This document shows, in pieces, positions 11,370 to 24,684 of a DNA stretch of 64,000 nucleotides (within the stretch, counting starts at the first letter, position 1; each line of letters opens with the position of its first letter). Made by a program: the position numbers and the translations under genes. The stretch comes from Vitrella brassicaformis (lineage: Eukaryota > Sar > Vitrellaceae). The notes under the pieces were generated by a model, which did no database searches, was not told the origin of the DNA, and was given only the letters and a program-made list of their open reading frames with translations. The stretch is from contig CDMY01000200.1 of NCBI GenBank assembly GCA_001179505.1, positions 36,411-100,410 on the forward strand, given 5' to 3'.

Positions 11370-14300
11370 CGGGCGAGGATGTGTGTCTTCCTTTGTGTGT
11401 GTATGGCTGCTGTCTGTCTGTCAGCTGTCGTGCGGCAAGGACAATCGTACGGTGTGTTGGGTCTTCAGCAGCGGCCAGCCAGAGGTCTTCTCAGAGGTCA
11501 GTGAATCGCACATAACAGACAGACAGGCCCAACGATTGTTTCACGTTGCGTACTGTGTCTGTGTGTGTGTGGTGCAGACGATCACCCAGCAGTGGAACTT
11601 CCAGGTGCGGTGGGCGCCAAACATCCCCGCCGTATTCGCAGGCGCATCCCACCTCGACAAGGTCACGCTCCCTCCCCCTCCCCCTATCCCTCTCCCTCTC
11701 CCTCACCCACCCTCATGAACGAACAGACCAACCAACCAACCATTTCCCCTCGTCGTCTCCTTCCCTCTCTGTATGGTGTGCAATGCAGGTGGCCATATAC
11801 TCGATGCAGCAGTCCCGCAACGCCGGTGTGCGGTACGCCCCCAGGTGGTTCCAGCGACCAGCCGGCGTGTCGTTTGGGTTCGGCGGCCGGCTGGCCTCAT
11901 TCGGCCGCAACGAGAGCGGCCAGGCCACGGCCATCAACATGCACATCGTTCCCAGCGAGCCCGAGATCGTCGCTGAGGCGGATATGGTGAGGGGAGGGGG
12001 GCATGGGAGGGATGGGAGGGATGGGCGCGACGCTCAGTGGCGTATGAGATTGGTCTTTCTTTGTGTGTGTGGTGTGGTGTGGTGTGGTGTGTGACCGCAG
12101 TTTGAGCAGCTGCAGTCGACTGGCGACTACACGGGCTACTGCCAAAAGAAGGTTAGCTAGCTGGGGAGAGACAGACGGGGGCGGTGCGATGCCTTACCGA
12201 CACATACATCTGTGTGTGTGTTGTGGTTGTGGTGTGTGCAGATCGACACCACCCAGGATGAGCACGAGAAGCTCACGTGGAAGCTCGTCCAACTGCTCTT
12301 CCAAAAGGTATGAATGAAGTCTTCCACGCACGACCGGCACACAATGCATTCGGCCCATCCCGATCTCTCTGTCTCTCTCTGTGTGTATGTGTGTGTGTGT
12401 GTGAGCAGGGCGAGAATCGTCCTCAAGTGGTGGCGCATCTGGGCTTCGACGCACAAGCCATCCTCGCCAAAGCAGAGCAGGTGAGCGTTCGGGCGCATCC
12501 TCCCCAGCACACACCACATCACACGCCCACACACATCCCTTTGTTTGGTGTCCGTGTGTCGTCCATCCATCCCATCGATGGACCAGTTTTTAGGCAAGAA
12601 GCCAGGTTCGATATTGGCTGACGACAGCGACCCCACTGGTGGGTCGGCGCCCTCGTCCACCATACCGCAGTCGCCATCGCTGGGGCCGGAGGTCGACGCC
12701 GAATGTGCGCATAGGACACGGATACACACACACACGCACACACACGCACACACACAGAGAGACGGGCGAGCATGACATTGTCTTTGTCTGTGTCTGTGTT
12801 CGTGTGTTGCGCCTTTGTTCGCAGCGTTCTTCGAGAATTTGGCCCAGAATCAGGACAAGGAGAAGCACGTCGCCAAGCCACAAAGTGAGTGGGGAGTGGG
12901 CAAGCCCGCACAGCACAGCACAGCACAGCACGCACGCCGCGCCAAGGCAAGGCAAGGCAACCGCATGCTATGCTGGTCGTTGGGCTGTCTGTTTGTTGCT
13001 CAGCTCCCGCGCAATCCACCCCGGCTGTGCAAGTGTCCGATTGGAGTGAGTGACGAAAGCCGGACACACTGCACGGGCACACGACACGAGCAGAACGACC
13101 CCACCAATGCCAATCTCTCCCCTTCTGTCTGTCCCTCTGTGCATCTCTCTCTCTCTCTTGCTGGATGGATGAATGTCAGACGTTGGCCCTGAGGCGCTGA
13201 TCAAGAAGGCACTGATGATCGGCGACCTCCCTGCTGCCGTCGAGTGCTGCCTCAAAAGCGGACGCATGGTCAGCCAACCGACCACCCTCCCTCCCTCCCT
13301 CCCTCCACCACCACTCTTTGTTTGGCCCACCACTCTTTGTTTGGCTGTGCCTGTGAGTGAGTCTAGGCTGATGCGTTGCTGTTGGCGTCTGGTGGCGGCG
13401 AGAAGCTGTGGGACAAGACCAGGCAGGAGTACCTCAAGAGGCAGACCGACCCGTTCCTCAAGGTACGCTGCTAAGGCAAGGCAAGGCAAGGCAAGCTGTG
13501 TGTGCATTGGTTGGTATCTCTGTCTACGCCTCTGTCTGTGTGTGCGTGTGTGTGTGCGTGTGTGTGTGTGTGTTCACTTATCAGACTGTGGGCTACATCA
13601 TGACACATGAGTTTGAAACGCTCGTCAGCAACTCGGACCTCAACGAGTGGCAGGTAGGGAGGGAGGGAGGGGAGGCCAGCGACCAACCAACAAAACATGT
13701 GTACTCGTCAATGCCTTCATGCGTGTGTATGCCTGTCTGCCTGTCTGTCTGTTTGGGTGCGTGGCGTGCAGGAGACGCTGGCCATCCTCTCCACCTACGC
13801 CCCCATCCAGAAATACCCCTCCCTATGCGGTAAGCAAGCAAAAAGAACAAATCAAAAGGACACCATCACACAATGGCTCACCTCCTCCCCCATTGCCCCA
13901 CACCGCCCACAGAGCATTTGGCGTCCCGTCTTCAAAACGAGAAGTTCGACATTCGTGCGGCGGTGGTGTGTTACCTGTGTGCGGGCAACTTCAACGACAC
14001 CGTCCAGATCTGGTCAAATATGGTGCCCAGCCAGGGCAGCCTCACCTCGGGGCTGCAGGACCTTGTCGAGAAAATGGCCGTCCTCAAGGTGAGATGGGGT
14101 GGGCAGCTGGCTGGCTGCCTGATGGGCACATGAGCAGATCGGCACACAAAGAGGGAGAGAGAGGGGGGAGAGACGTGTGTGTTTTCTATTATGTGTGTGT
14201 GTGTGTGTGTGTGTGTTTCAGTTTGCGACAGAGTTCAACGGGCATGATGAAATGTTCAGCCGAAAGCTCACGTGAGAGATGAAACCAAGACACTCGTGGC

Positions 14301-17210
14301 GTGCTGTCTGTCTGTCTGGGTCTGCCTGGATCTGTATGCCTGTTGTGTTGTCTGCAGCCAATACGCCGACATATTGGCCAACTCTGGCCGCGTGACGGCC
14401 GCCATGAGATACCTACTGCTCGTGAGCAACGGCTCCCTCCGCCCACAATGCATCATCCACCCACCGTGTGTGTGTGTCTTCAGGTGGCTGACGACGACAA
14501 GGGCGCCATCCTTCGGGACCGCATCTACAACGCCAATCCCCACGCCATGGTCGGCGTACCCGCCCCGCGGTTCCCCTTCGACCGATACGACATGCGCCCC
14601 CTCTTCCCACAACACATGCAGCAGCAGCAGCAGCAGCAACAGCAACAACAGATGAACCACCACCCACCGGCAGGGGCCTATGGTGAGTGAGTCTGATTAA
14701 AGAGAAGAGTGTGGGACATTGTGGTGTGTGCCTTGCCTGCGGCAGGTCCCCCGGGCCATCGTCCGGGGTATCCGGGGATGCCGGGCGGTGCAGGTGGTGC
14801 GGGGATAGGCCCCCCGCCATCGCGATACGGGCCTCCGACGTCGCCCTCCTACCCACCAGGACCACCTCCCACCGGGGGCACGCCGACGGCAGCTCGTGGT
14901 GGTCCGTCGCCACGTCTCCCTCCGAGCAGCAGCATGCCCCCGCCCCCGCGCACCACTCCGTCCACTGGCCCCCCTCCCCCGCCGTCAGCACAGCAGGCGC
15001 CACACATGCAGCCGCAACACGGGCCGCCCAAGGGGCCACAGCCTTATGGGGGCGGAGGCTCGCCGTCGTTCCCTGGTCAGTCCAGTCCAGTCGGGAAGAG
15101 AGAGAGATGTGGGACACAAAGACACATGACACGGGGGGGTCTTGTCATGTGTCTTTGTGTCAGGTGCGTATGGGGGTCCTCCTCCGTCAGCTGGTGCGCC
15201 TCCCAGCATATCGACGGCCATGGGGGCGGCGGGCGGCATGGGCCTGTCGCAGAGTGGCCTAGGTGGGCGAGGGGGGGNNNNNNNNNNNNNNNNNNNNNNN
15301 NNNNNNNNNNNNNNNNNNNNNNNNNNNNNNNNNNNNNNNNNNNNNNNNNNNNNNNNNNNNNNNNNNNNNNNNNNNNNNNNNNNNNNNNNNNNNNNNNNNN
15401 NNNNNNNNNNNNNNNNNNNNNNNNNNNNNNNNNNNNNNNNNNNNNNNNNNNNNNNNNNNNNNNNNNNNNNNNNNNNNNNNNNNNNNNNNNNNNNNNNNNN
15501 NNNNNNNNNNNNNNNNNNNNNNNNNNNNNNNNNNNNNNNNNNNNNNNNNNNNNNNNNNNNNNNNNNNNNNNNNNNNNGGGAGGGCAGGAGAGCGAGCGAC
15601 ACGTGTGTATGTGTATGTGTGTCGCGCTGTATGTGCAGGCACTGGCGGCATGTATCCCACCGGCCCATCGACACCCAAGCCACAAGCCGGTCCACCTGGA
15701 GCCATGAGGCCTCCAAGTAACCCAACCAACCAACCAGCACCCACCACCCCCTTCTCCCCTTGGTTCGTTCAGGTCTAGCAGCTGCGTTCCAGCCCACATC
15801 TGCACCACCCACCCCCGCACAGCCCATGATGGGCATGCAGTCGGGCATGGGCGGCATCGGCGGTGCCGGCGGCGCGTACGGACCCCCAGGGGCGGCACAG
15901 CAGCCGATCAGCTCACAGGCGGGGGCGTTGGGAGGAGGCGGGGTGGCCCCGCCGCCCATCTCTGCCGGGCCGAGCACTCACCCTGCTGGCGGCGCTGCGG
16001 GAGTGTCGGCGAGCGGTCTGCCGGTGTCGTGGCCTGTGCCCACTACCACACAGCAGGTGGGTGTGCGCTTTTCGTGGGAGAGGGGGGGCCATGCCATGTG
16101 TGCTGTGGATGGATTGTGTTTGTGTTGCTTTGGTGTTGTTGTTGTGTTAAGTTGGGGTCTACCACGTCCACTACGGCTCATTTGAATCGGAGTCTTCACG
16201 CGACGGCTACAAGTAAGTTGGGAGGGAAAGGGGCCGGTCGCTGGGGTGCCCAGCTGGGGTTGTTCAAGGTTGTTCAATTCAATGATGGAGGAAAGTGTTA
16301 GATAGTATCTGAGCTGCTCCTCTGGTGCAGTGCACATGACATCCGAACACAAGATCCATGTCCTCTGAGATACACACAGACAGACAGTCTGACCACACAT
16401 TCCCTGCATGACACACACACACACACACACACATCTGTGCTGTGTGGCATCCTCAAGCGTGAATGGGTGTGGCGTGTGTGTCTCGCTCTGTGTCGTGTGC
16501 GTGTGTGCAGGTCAGCCGCAGAGCACCCCCATGGCGCCGGGGCAGCTCGACCAAGTCAAATATGTGCTGGGGGGCCTCTTGCAGGTGAGTGCGAGGGCGG
16601 GGGAGTGAGCAACAGACAGACAGACAGACAGACAGCATCATGGCTGTGCACACGACGTCTCCCTCCCTGTCTGTCTTGCTTTGACTGCATTCATTGATTT
16701 AGCATGAGGGCAACTCCAAGAAGAAAATGGACGTGCAGAAGAAACTCGAGGAACTCTACCAAAAGGTAGGTCTTCTCCCCACAGCAGCAGCACACCAGAG
16801 TCCATTATGGATCCGCCTGTGTGTGTGTGTGTGTGTGTGTGATGTGTCATTCATTGTGCTGCCTGCCTGCAGCTGAGCACGGGCAGCATTTCCCAGCCGG
16901 CACAGGACAAGGTGGTCTCTCTCACCAGAGGTACGTTCGTCCGTGCAGTCAGCCACGCTGACATACATCCTCAGTTACATGTGTGTGTTGGTCGATCGGT
17001 CAGCGATTGAGAGCCACGACTACGCGACGGCCAACAAAGTACACCTTGAACTCAGCAACTCCGAATGGGAACACAACAGAAACTGGTCAGCTAGACACAC
17101 ACACACACTCACACTCGAGCAGAACACGCGTGATGGCGCAATCTCTGTCTGTGTCCATAATGATGTATGCCAGGTTGATGGGCGTGAAGCGGTTGCTGCC
17201 GAGGGGCTGA
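9759..17210 (+). CDS. SEC31: SEC31, outer-coat subunit of COPII vesicles
   Basis: SEC31 pairs with SEC13 to form the outer COPII cage for ER-to-Golgi traffic. The start is ATG 9759 (MSAALKEMNKSATLAWCP). The first about 350 residues are a WD40 propeller, visible in repeats such as GSVTALEFNPFRSNLLASCG, EVTCLEWNRKVQHILASAS and GVLDVAWNLMDPNLMLSCG. A helical solenoid follows (GPEALIKKALMIGDLPAAVE, FDIRAAVVCYLCAGNFNDTV, SRKLTQYADILANSGRVTAA). Then there is a polyglutamine run and a very long Pro/Gly-rich linker, the usual SEC31 order. The C-terminal SRA1-like helical domain reads LDQVKYVLGGLLQ ... KKMDVQKKLEELYQKLSTGS ... AIESHDYATANKVHLELSNS, ending KRLLPRG with TGA at 17208-17210. More than 25 exons. 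A 300-N gap (15278-15577) removes part of the linker. Confidence 0.93.
15113..15161. repeat. 19-bp perfect hairpin in a SEC31 intron
   Basis: Arms at 15113-15131 and 15143-15161 are perfect reverse complements around an 11-nt loop with seven G. The intron is 15076-15163, so the 3' arm forms nearly the whole pyrimidine/acceptor end and includes the C of the CAG. Confidence 0.85.
15278..15577. other. Assembly gap (300 N)
   Basis: Exactly 300 unknown bases inside the Pro/Gly-rich linker of SEC31. The round length suggests an estimated or default-sized gap. Confidence 0.98.
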
Positions 17211-17860
17211 ATAGGCGAGACTTTAGCTGCTCATCCGTCTACACTTTGATCAACCAACCAACATCCACACGCACACGCAGCCAGGCGACACTCATCCATC
17301 TGTGTTGTGTGTCCGTCGGGGCGGGGCGGGGCCGGTCAGCGAGGTTTCTTTGTGATGATTGCACTCCCTACTTATATATATGTGTGTGTGTGTGGTTACC
17401 TGTTGCCATGATCTCACCCCCCGACCAACCCAGCCCACCCATCCCACCTGCATAATTCATTGGGCGAGCAGCAATTCATGACGACGAGGGTGGGCAGGCA
17501 GGCAGGCAGGCAGGCGAAACAAGTGCATGGTGTCTGCCTAATTCGCGTTTTAAGCTGTCGCTCACTCCCTGACTTACCCTGATCACTGCCTTTCCTTCCT
17601 GGCTCTCCGCCACTGACCCACTGACTGACCCATCCTTCGTCGGGACATAACATGCATCAACACGGGACCTTGACCTTGGTGTGCGTGTGTGCATGCGCGG
17701 TGCCGTCTGGACTCTGGGGCCGTCACATCTCTTCATGGCCATCATGGATAACAAACACGGTATTTAAGCGGTGCACAAGTGCTCCACGATCATCGGCCGT
17801 TTGACGGCCGTTTGGGCCCGCCCCTCCGGTCGTCCATCATCCCGATAAGAACTTGAAGCG
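17211..17860. other. Intergenic region, promoter of the SAM-like gene
   Basis: Between SEC31 and the next gene on the same strand. A GGCA tandem repeat lies near 17492-17515. A TATA-like TATTTAAG at about 17760-17767 lies 94-100 bases before the next ATG and could be a core promoter element. No exon seen. Confidence 0.45.
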
Positions 17861-19582
17861 ATGCAGGCCCCCCCGATGAATGTCCCTCCGATGAATGTCC
17901 CTCCCCCCCGCTGGACCACCACCTACTCGTACGACCCCCTGGTCTCCAATGCCCGCCTCCTCGCGGATGCCAGCCTTCTCGAGGAGGACGGGCGCGCCCT
18001 CACCGCACTCACACAGGGGACACAGAGCGAGGTGCCGCTCCCCATCGCCTCCCGGCTCCTCACAGGCCCGGGGCAGGCAGTCTCCCCGCCGCCCTTCCTG
18101 CAGATGGAGCCCGACATGAGTGTGCGGGACCACCAGCTCAGCATCGACTGCCTGTTCGCACACATGAACTCGGTCAGTCAGAGTGAATGCCAGGGGGGGA
18201 GGGGACGACACATGAGTGGTTGTGGTCTCGTTGGTTGGTTGCAGCGTGTTCGCGCGAAGCTGGTGGACTCGAGCGACCCGGAGGAGGTGAATGTGCCGCG
18301 GGAGGTGGTGGACTTCCTCTGCGAGTACTACCCGGAGCACCTCCACGGATGGGCCAACATATGGCTCGGACGTCAGGGAACCCACAAGCCGCCACAACAA
18401 ATACATGAACATAGAGACAGAGACGGTTGACCTCTGTGTGTGTGTATGCGTGTGCATGCATTCAGAGCGTGATTTGATGCAGGAGAGGCAGTTGGTGGGA
18501 GAGTTCTTCCAGCACTACAAGGTGGGCGAGGGCGTCGCCGAGCAATTCGTCAAGGCAGGATTCGACACGGTGAGACACCGATCCAGCGACGAAGTATTCC
18601 GCCACCCATGGCATGGCATGCGTGGCTTCATTCATTAGCTGGAGACGCTTGTGACGATGACTCCCGAGCAGCTGGACCTCATCGAGGAGTACAACCAGCT
18701 CAGCTGGCTCCCGGGTCACAAAGTCCGGCTGGAGGTAAGCGAAGCGCACAAAGGTGCCGTCCCCTTCCTTCTTGTGCATGAGCTCCTTCCTGCATGTCCG
18801 TCCATTGCTGCTGCCGCTTGCCTTGGTCAGAATATGTTCACCGATATCGACGCCAAGGTCCGCTCCTTCCGCAAAGTGAGTGAGTCAGCCAGGTCAAGCC
18901 AAGAATCCAATGACAGAGAGAACAACCCCCCGCCCCCACATGTGCCCCCACCTCCGCGTGTGTCTGCGCCGCATCAGGATCGTGAGATTTTGGCTCGCCG
19001 CATCCGCATGGCCCCTGCGCTGGTGCCTCACCTGCGGAGCCCCTACGGCCACATGGAAGAGGTGCCCGTCAACATGGGCACCACACCACAAGGCATCGTC
19101 CAATCTGAAGTAGGCAGGCTTTGGAAGAAACAGACACAAAAAGAGAACATCTTCGTCCCCTTATGCGGCGTGGCCCGCCTCAGCGTGAGTTGAGGGCTGC
19201 CGACGCGGCCGCTGCAGTTGCGAGTGCAGGTCAGGGTGAGACATGGCAGGACATGGACCAGCAGAGCCGCGACAGCCGCAGGGTGCGGTGCGCACGCACA
19301 TCTGTGGTGGTGGTGTCTTGAGAGGAGATTTGCACCAACGACCATCTTGTGTGTGCATATGTCGTCAGATGGGTACCGATTCGGGAGGGTCTGGCGGGGC
19401 TGGGGCCACTGGAGGTCAGCCAGCAGCCAAAGCCACTGATTAGGCACTTGGACGCATCGCACGCACAATTGTCTGTCTGCCTGCCTGTCTGTCCGTCAGG
19501 TCCTCCTATGCCCCAGAACCTCACCTCTCCACCACAGCCTTCACCTCGCACACAGGCACCTGCTGCTGCAGCTGCAGCGTAG
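17861..19582 (+). CDS. SAM-domain-like protein, otherwise uncharacterised
   Basis: The start is ATG 17861, with the N-terminus rich in Pro/Met (two NVPPMNVPP-type repeats). Exon 1 contains TTYSYDPLVSNARLLADASL and ends at HMNS. Following exons read RVRAKLVDSSDPEEVNVPRE, FLCEYYPEHLHGWANIWLG, then QLVGEFFQHYKVGEGVAEQF, VKAGFDTLETLVTMTPEQLD and SWLPGHKVRLENMFTDIDAK. The segment from VGEFF to FTDI has the length and hydrophobic spacing of a sterile alpha motif domain, including the 'L..MT...L......PGH..R' end. Downstream are a basic region (DREILARRIRMAPALVPHL) and a Gly/Ala/Pro-rich tail ending in polyalanine, with TAG at 19580-19582. SAM domains mediate protein or RNA binding; I cannot say which. 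Exons near 19090-19230 are uncertain. Confidence 0.68.
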
Positions 19583-20368
19583 GCCACGCCACGCACTCAC
19601 CAAAGCATGCATGACACCTGCTCTGCTCTGCCCATGTATGTCTCCCTCCCTTTTGTGATGACAGGGCGGGCGGGCTGGCCGCGACGTCATCCATGCCTGC
19701 CTTCTCATCCCCTGCCACAGAGGAGCAAGACCAACAGGACGACTGACCGAGCCATCGGAGGGGAAGGATGGATATGGCTGCATGAGAGTGCACATGGTGT
19801 GGGTATGGCAGTGGGAGGGAGGGAGGGAGGGAGGGAGGGGACCCGGTTTCCGTGTACATGCAGTGCAGCTGTGAAATGAAGTCGGGTTTTCGATTCCCCA
19901 ACAAGGCGGCGCGTTCACATGAGAAGGTGGAGGAGTCTCTAGTCAGACACGACACTTGCACCCAACCAAAAAAGAGCAAAAGAATGGACCCTCCCGCTCC
20001 CCTTCCTCCCCTCTCCCGCTGGTCAGCGAGCAAAACTACGGCGGTCACAAAATCACACAAGGCGGCCTGTGCGCTCCGTGCGCTGCTGCGTTGGTGTCTG
20101 AGGGGCCTCGAGTGACAGCTGCATATTCTCTCCGCTGGCCTTGGGGCTGTCCTGGAGTTCAGGCGTGGGCATCGGCCGCACACAACAAGGCGAGCAATTG
20201 CCAAACCATCTCTCCCACCATCTACACAACACAGACAAGCAAAGCCCATCGATCATGCCATTGCGCTCCCCGAGGCACACACAACAGATGCACGGCACGC
20301 AAACAGAGCAAATCGGTCCGTCTAGTAGAAAGATAAGCGCTACCCAGCCTCCTGCCTAGCATAATTTA
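19583..20368. other. Intergenic region between convergent genes
   Basis: About 0.8 kb between two gene 3' ends. It contains a GGGA tandem repeat at about 19812-19838. No exon or RNA gene recognised. Confidence 0.5.
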
Positions 20369-23300
20369 TCAGAGCTTGGCGGCATGCGCCTCCTCCTCCT
20401 TCTTCCCACTCATGCCACCCTCAGTCGCTGCCTGCCCATCCGTCGCCTCCTCCCCGCCTGTCCCCCCCGTCGTCCCCTTGCCGTCTCCTTCCTTCCCTGT
20501 CTTGCCCTCTCTGCTGTCTTTGTTCTCATAGATGGAGAGCAGCATGCTGACGCTGCCGAGAATGTACCCCCACGAAGGCGCCCCTCCCATGCCCAGCACA
20601 AGTGGTGGCCTCTCTGCTCTTCTCAGTGTGAGGGGTGCGTCTACTGACGTGGGTTGGCGGGGCGCAGGCGGCAGCAGCGGCTGCGTCACGTCGTCGCTCG
20701 TCCCAAACATGATGTCCATCGGGTCCACCGAAGTCGACACGCCTCTCCCTCGGGCGGCGTATGGCGGCAGAGTCTGGATGGGGTCCGTCTGGCTTGTGGC
20801 GTCGCGGAATTCTCTGCAAGGGAGGGAGGGGGAGAGGGAGAGGGAGAGGGAGGGGATCAGAGGGGGGCGGTGCACAGACAGATGGGTGCCGTGTCTCACC
20901 TCTGTATCTTGCCGACGTGCTGGTGCAGCTCCTCAACTCCCTGAAGTGAGCACGAGAATTGTCAGCAATATCAGTCTAGGTTTCGCGTGTCCAGCCTACC
21001 CCTGCAGCCGAAATGATGGATGCTCTCTTAACCGCTTCGCCAGGTGGCGACACCATGATCGGCGGCATGGTCACCGTGCGTCCGCTTGGCCGCTGGTAGA
21101 GCACCGACTCGCTGCCTCTCTGCACCGTGCGGCCCTCTGCCATGAGTATCTGCGACATGCTGCTGGCTTTGGCCCGCGGAGGAGAGGGCGGACGGGCCAC
21201 CATGGGAGGCTTAAGCGACTGATGCCATGAAGAGAGGGGCAGCACACACATATACATCGACACACAGGAGGCTCCCATGCTGTCTGTCTGTCTGTCTGTC
21301 TGTGGTTACCTCCCATCTCGTGACAAGTCGGTCGTTGGTATGCTTGAGGCGCGCATTCTCCTCTTCGAGTGCTGCAATCTGCCGCTTCAAATCTAGCTCG
21401 CCTCTCACCGCTGATGACGGCGGAGGAGTCGAGGCCGCACGGGTCTTGCGCCGAAGCTGCTCGTCCAGCTCAGGGCCAGGAGGCGCCAACACGTCAGCCT
21501 GACACACACAGACAACAAAGGCACGGCTATCTGTATCGCTCACGCCACGACACACGTGGGCGCTCACCGCCTTCTTCTTCTCCTTCTCCAGCTCCGTCTT
21601 CAAATGTAGCATTTCCTCCTCCATCTTCTCATGCATGTGCTGCAGCCGCAGCTTGGCCAGCTGCAGCTGCGCCACCGACGGCGAGGGCAGGTTCTGCCCG
21701 TAGCTGCTGCGTCTCTCCCGCCCCATGGTCGACTCGAGGGGACTCATGAGAGTCTGGCCGTGAGGTGACGACGAGCGGCGCTGGTAGTACAGGAAAGAGT
21801 CGTCCAGAGCGCCGGTGAGGAGGAAGGGCGATCGGAGGGCCGACTGCTTGCTGGACGCGTCGGATCTGTCGAGGCCCTGGTCGTTGGCCTGGAGCTGGCC
21901 CAGGTTGAGTTTGGGAACGGCCACGCCAGACAATTCTTTGGTGACCTGGACCGTCGGTGGCGCCTCTGGCAAGAAGAGACACGTATTAGGGACATGGTGG
22001 AGCCATCTGGTGAGTACCTTGCTGCTTCTGCTGCTCGATCTGTGCCCGGAGGTCTTCAATCTCGTCTAGCAGGTCATCCACCTCTTGTTTCAGCTCGTCA
22101 TTCTCCTCTCCCAAGTCCTGAATGAACGAACCGAGAGACACGAGACACGTGATGTGATGCACACTCCCCTTCCATATGTGCGGTGCATGGTTACTTACTT
22201 TGCAGTTTTCTCTGAGTATCTCGCATTCGTCTTCGATGGCCACCTGGCTGCGACTGCCCAATCTGGACTGCGGCGACGCATCATCCCATTTGGAACGGAA
22301 CTTGAGCTCTTTGGCAAGATTCATGTCGGCCTCCTTCACCTGACACACAAACACAAAACGATGAAGCACCGCATTGAGATGCTGTCCTTTGTTTCTTTTC
22401 TGCCTTGTTTTGTATCCCCACGTCGGATTTCTTGGAGACGAGTTGCAGCTGGTGTGTGGACTGCTGGCTGAATCGATCTCTGCGTGACGCCTCGAGCAGG
22501 CTCTGAAGCTCCTCCTTCTCCTCCGTCAGGTGGGTGACTTGTGTCTCGAGGGCCTCGCACTTCTTCTCAAGGGCCAGCACGGTTGAGTTCAGCGCCTTCA
22601 TCTTCAACTCCCTGACAAACAACAAAGACTCACTTCACGATGTCGCTGTGCTCTTGGTTTGCCGTGTGTCTCTCTCTATATGTGTTCTCCCTACAGGACT
22701 TGGGTGTCGGGTCCTCTGGCCGTTCTGGGGGTCTGTATGCGTCCAGCTGCGGCCTGCTGCTGCTCCTGCTGTTGCTTCTCGAGTAGTGCCTGCTGTTGCT
22801 GCTCCTCCTTGGCGGCCTTCTTTTCTTCCTTCTCCTTCGTCTTGACCTCCTGCTTTACCTCCTGCAGGCTCCGCTTGAGTGCCGCCTTCTCCTCTCTCAC
22901 AACCTCCAGCTCCTGATGCCAGTCATTGACGCGCCAGCAACGAATCAATGAGGGATAACCAGCAACGAATCAGTGAGGGACAAGACGAAAGTGTCAATGG
23001 GTCACTGTCGGTCACCTTTTGTGCTTCTTCGAGGAGAGTCAGGTTCTTTTCGCTTTCGGCCTGGTGTGCCTCTTGTGCAGTGCGGTGCAGCTCCAGCTGC
23101 TTCCGCAACACTGTGATCTCCTCAACCATCTCGTCCCATTCAGCAGCTATGTCTTCATCCAGGTCCTGTGACACACACACACACACACGTGTGACAACGG
23201 GAGAATGGATGTTTTCCGGTCTGCATGTCGTGGTGCACCTGTCGTTTCTTGAGGATCTCGCCGGCTCCCCTCCGATTCAGCATGTCGATTTCGTTGTCCT

Positions 23301-24684
23301 TGGCCTGCAACTCCCCCTCCATGTCCTCGACCATGTGCTCAAGGTAAGACACCTATCACGCAGACGCACACGCAAAGTTGCAGTACATTCGTCTCTTCAC
23401 CTTGGTTGCATGGTGACTGAGTGGTTAGCGCCCACCTGGCGTCTGAGTTCTTCCATGTTGGTCACTTGGCGAGGTGAGATCATCTCCGGGTCCTGCTCTC
23501 CCTCACCTGACGACGGCTCACCCTCCACTCGTGGCGTGAGTCTTTCCTCCACTTGTTGAAGTCTGAACTCCTCCAGCGCCTTCATTCCCCGAGCCTTCTG
23601 ACCCTCACCAGGCCCGGACATGAAGGCAATCGACCCGCGACGCATCTGCTGCTCCGCTCGCTCGTCGGAGGTCTGAGAGAGGGTGGAAACGTGGGGGCAT
23701 CTTATGGACCGGGACACATGCTTTTTCTGTCTTACCGCTGATGAAGGTGTGTCTGCTTCTTTGTCTCCGGATTGGGGCGGTGTGACGGACGAGCCCTTGG
23801 AGAGAGGCGGCAAGGGGGGCAGTGGAGTCATTCTGGATGTGCGACGAGAACGAGCGCCGGTGAAGGTGGCGGTCACAGTCGAGAACTGAACAGAAAGACA
23901 GCAAGAGAGCACAAACTCTCCGCTCAATCCGCAGTCTTAATGGTCTCCCCTCACTTTGCGTTCGCCGTGCTCTGGGATGGTCCCGACCCCCAGTGCGGCG
24001 ATGTTGGGCGACTGAGAGACACGACGGGAAGCGGCTGATCCGATGGTTGATCTCAGCGTCCCAGGCGGTTTCGGTGGCTGTCGGCAAGTCAACAGGACAT
24101 GTACCCATTCTGACTGACATGTCAGTCTCTGATCGTGAGACGCTTACTCGGCTTGAAGGGGATGCCTCTTCTTCAGTCGAAGTCGAATGCGGCGCCATCA
24201 CTGACCCAGTGGCCGGCCCGGTGGCCTTTTTCACTCGCCCCTTACCCCGGAGCAGCGAATTCAGGTAGCTGGCCGACGTGATGCCCCGAACGGACTGCTG
24301 CAGCTTCTCCCGGGGCGTGATCGGACGCGGCTTCCCCGTCTCTTCCTGAGGCACCGTAAGCTGCCCCACACGTGATTGCTGCTCCCGAAGCCTCTGTGTC
24401 CGCTCTCGTCTGAGTTTCTGCGTGACAACAGGCAATGCGTTGTGGGTTTGTCTGTCTGTATCTCAGGTCCCCTACCTCGACGCGCTCGCGTCTCTCGTTG
24501 CGTGGGGCGTCATTGGCGGGGCTGTGGGCGCTGGTGCGAGAGGCGTTGAGGGAGGCGGCGGCCGACTCTTCCTCTTTCAGCTTCAGCTTGAGGACGGGCA
24601 CCTGAGAGAAAGACGTTAAGCGCATCGCGCAAGAGAATGGCAGGCAAAGTCCGCTATGCGCACCTGAGGGGGTGGTGTAGACAT
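20369..24684 (-). CDS. Long coiled-coil protein with a hydrophobic segment near the C-terminus
   Basis: I read the start as MSTPPPQ (ATG 24684), spliced to VPVLKLKLKEEESAAASLNA. At least 13 exons alternate disordered stretches with strong heptad coiled coils: LRRERTQRLREQQSRVGQL, YLEHMVEDMEGELQAKDNEI, EWDEMVEEITVLRKQLELH, LEVVREEKAALKRSLQEVKQ, STVLALEKKCEALETQVTHL, ENDELKQEVDDLLDEIEDLR, LQHMHEKMEEEMLHLKTELE and LKRQIAALEEENARLKHTND. The last exon has a hydrophobic stretch (WGYILGSVSMLLSIYE) and then a Gly/Glu/Lys tail ending HAAKL, with TGA at 20369-20371. Architecture suggests a structural or tethering protein, perhaps cytoskeletal or centrosomal. I recognise no family. The terminal AKL resembles a type 1 peroxisomal targeting tripeptide, but that is weak evidence. 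Confidence 0.7.
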
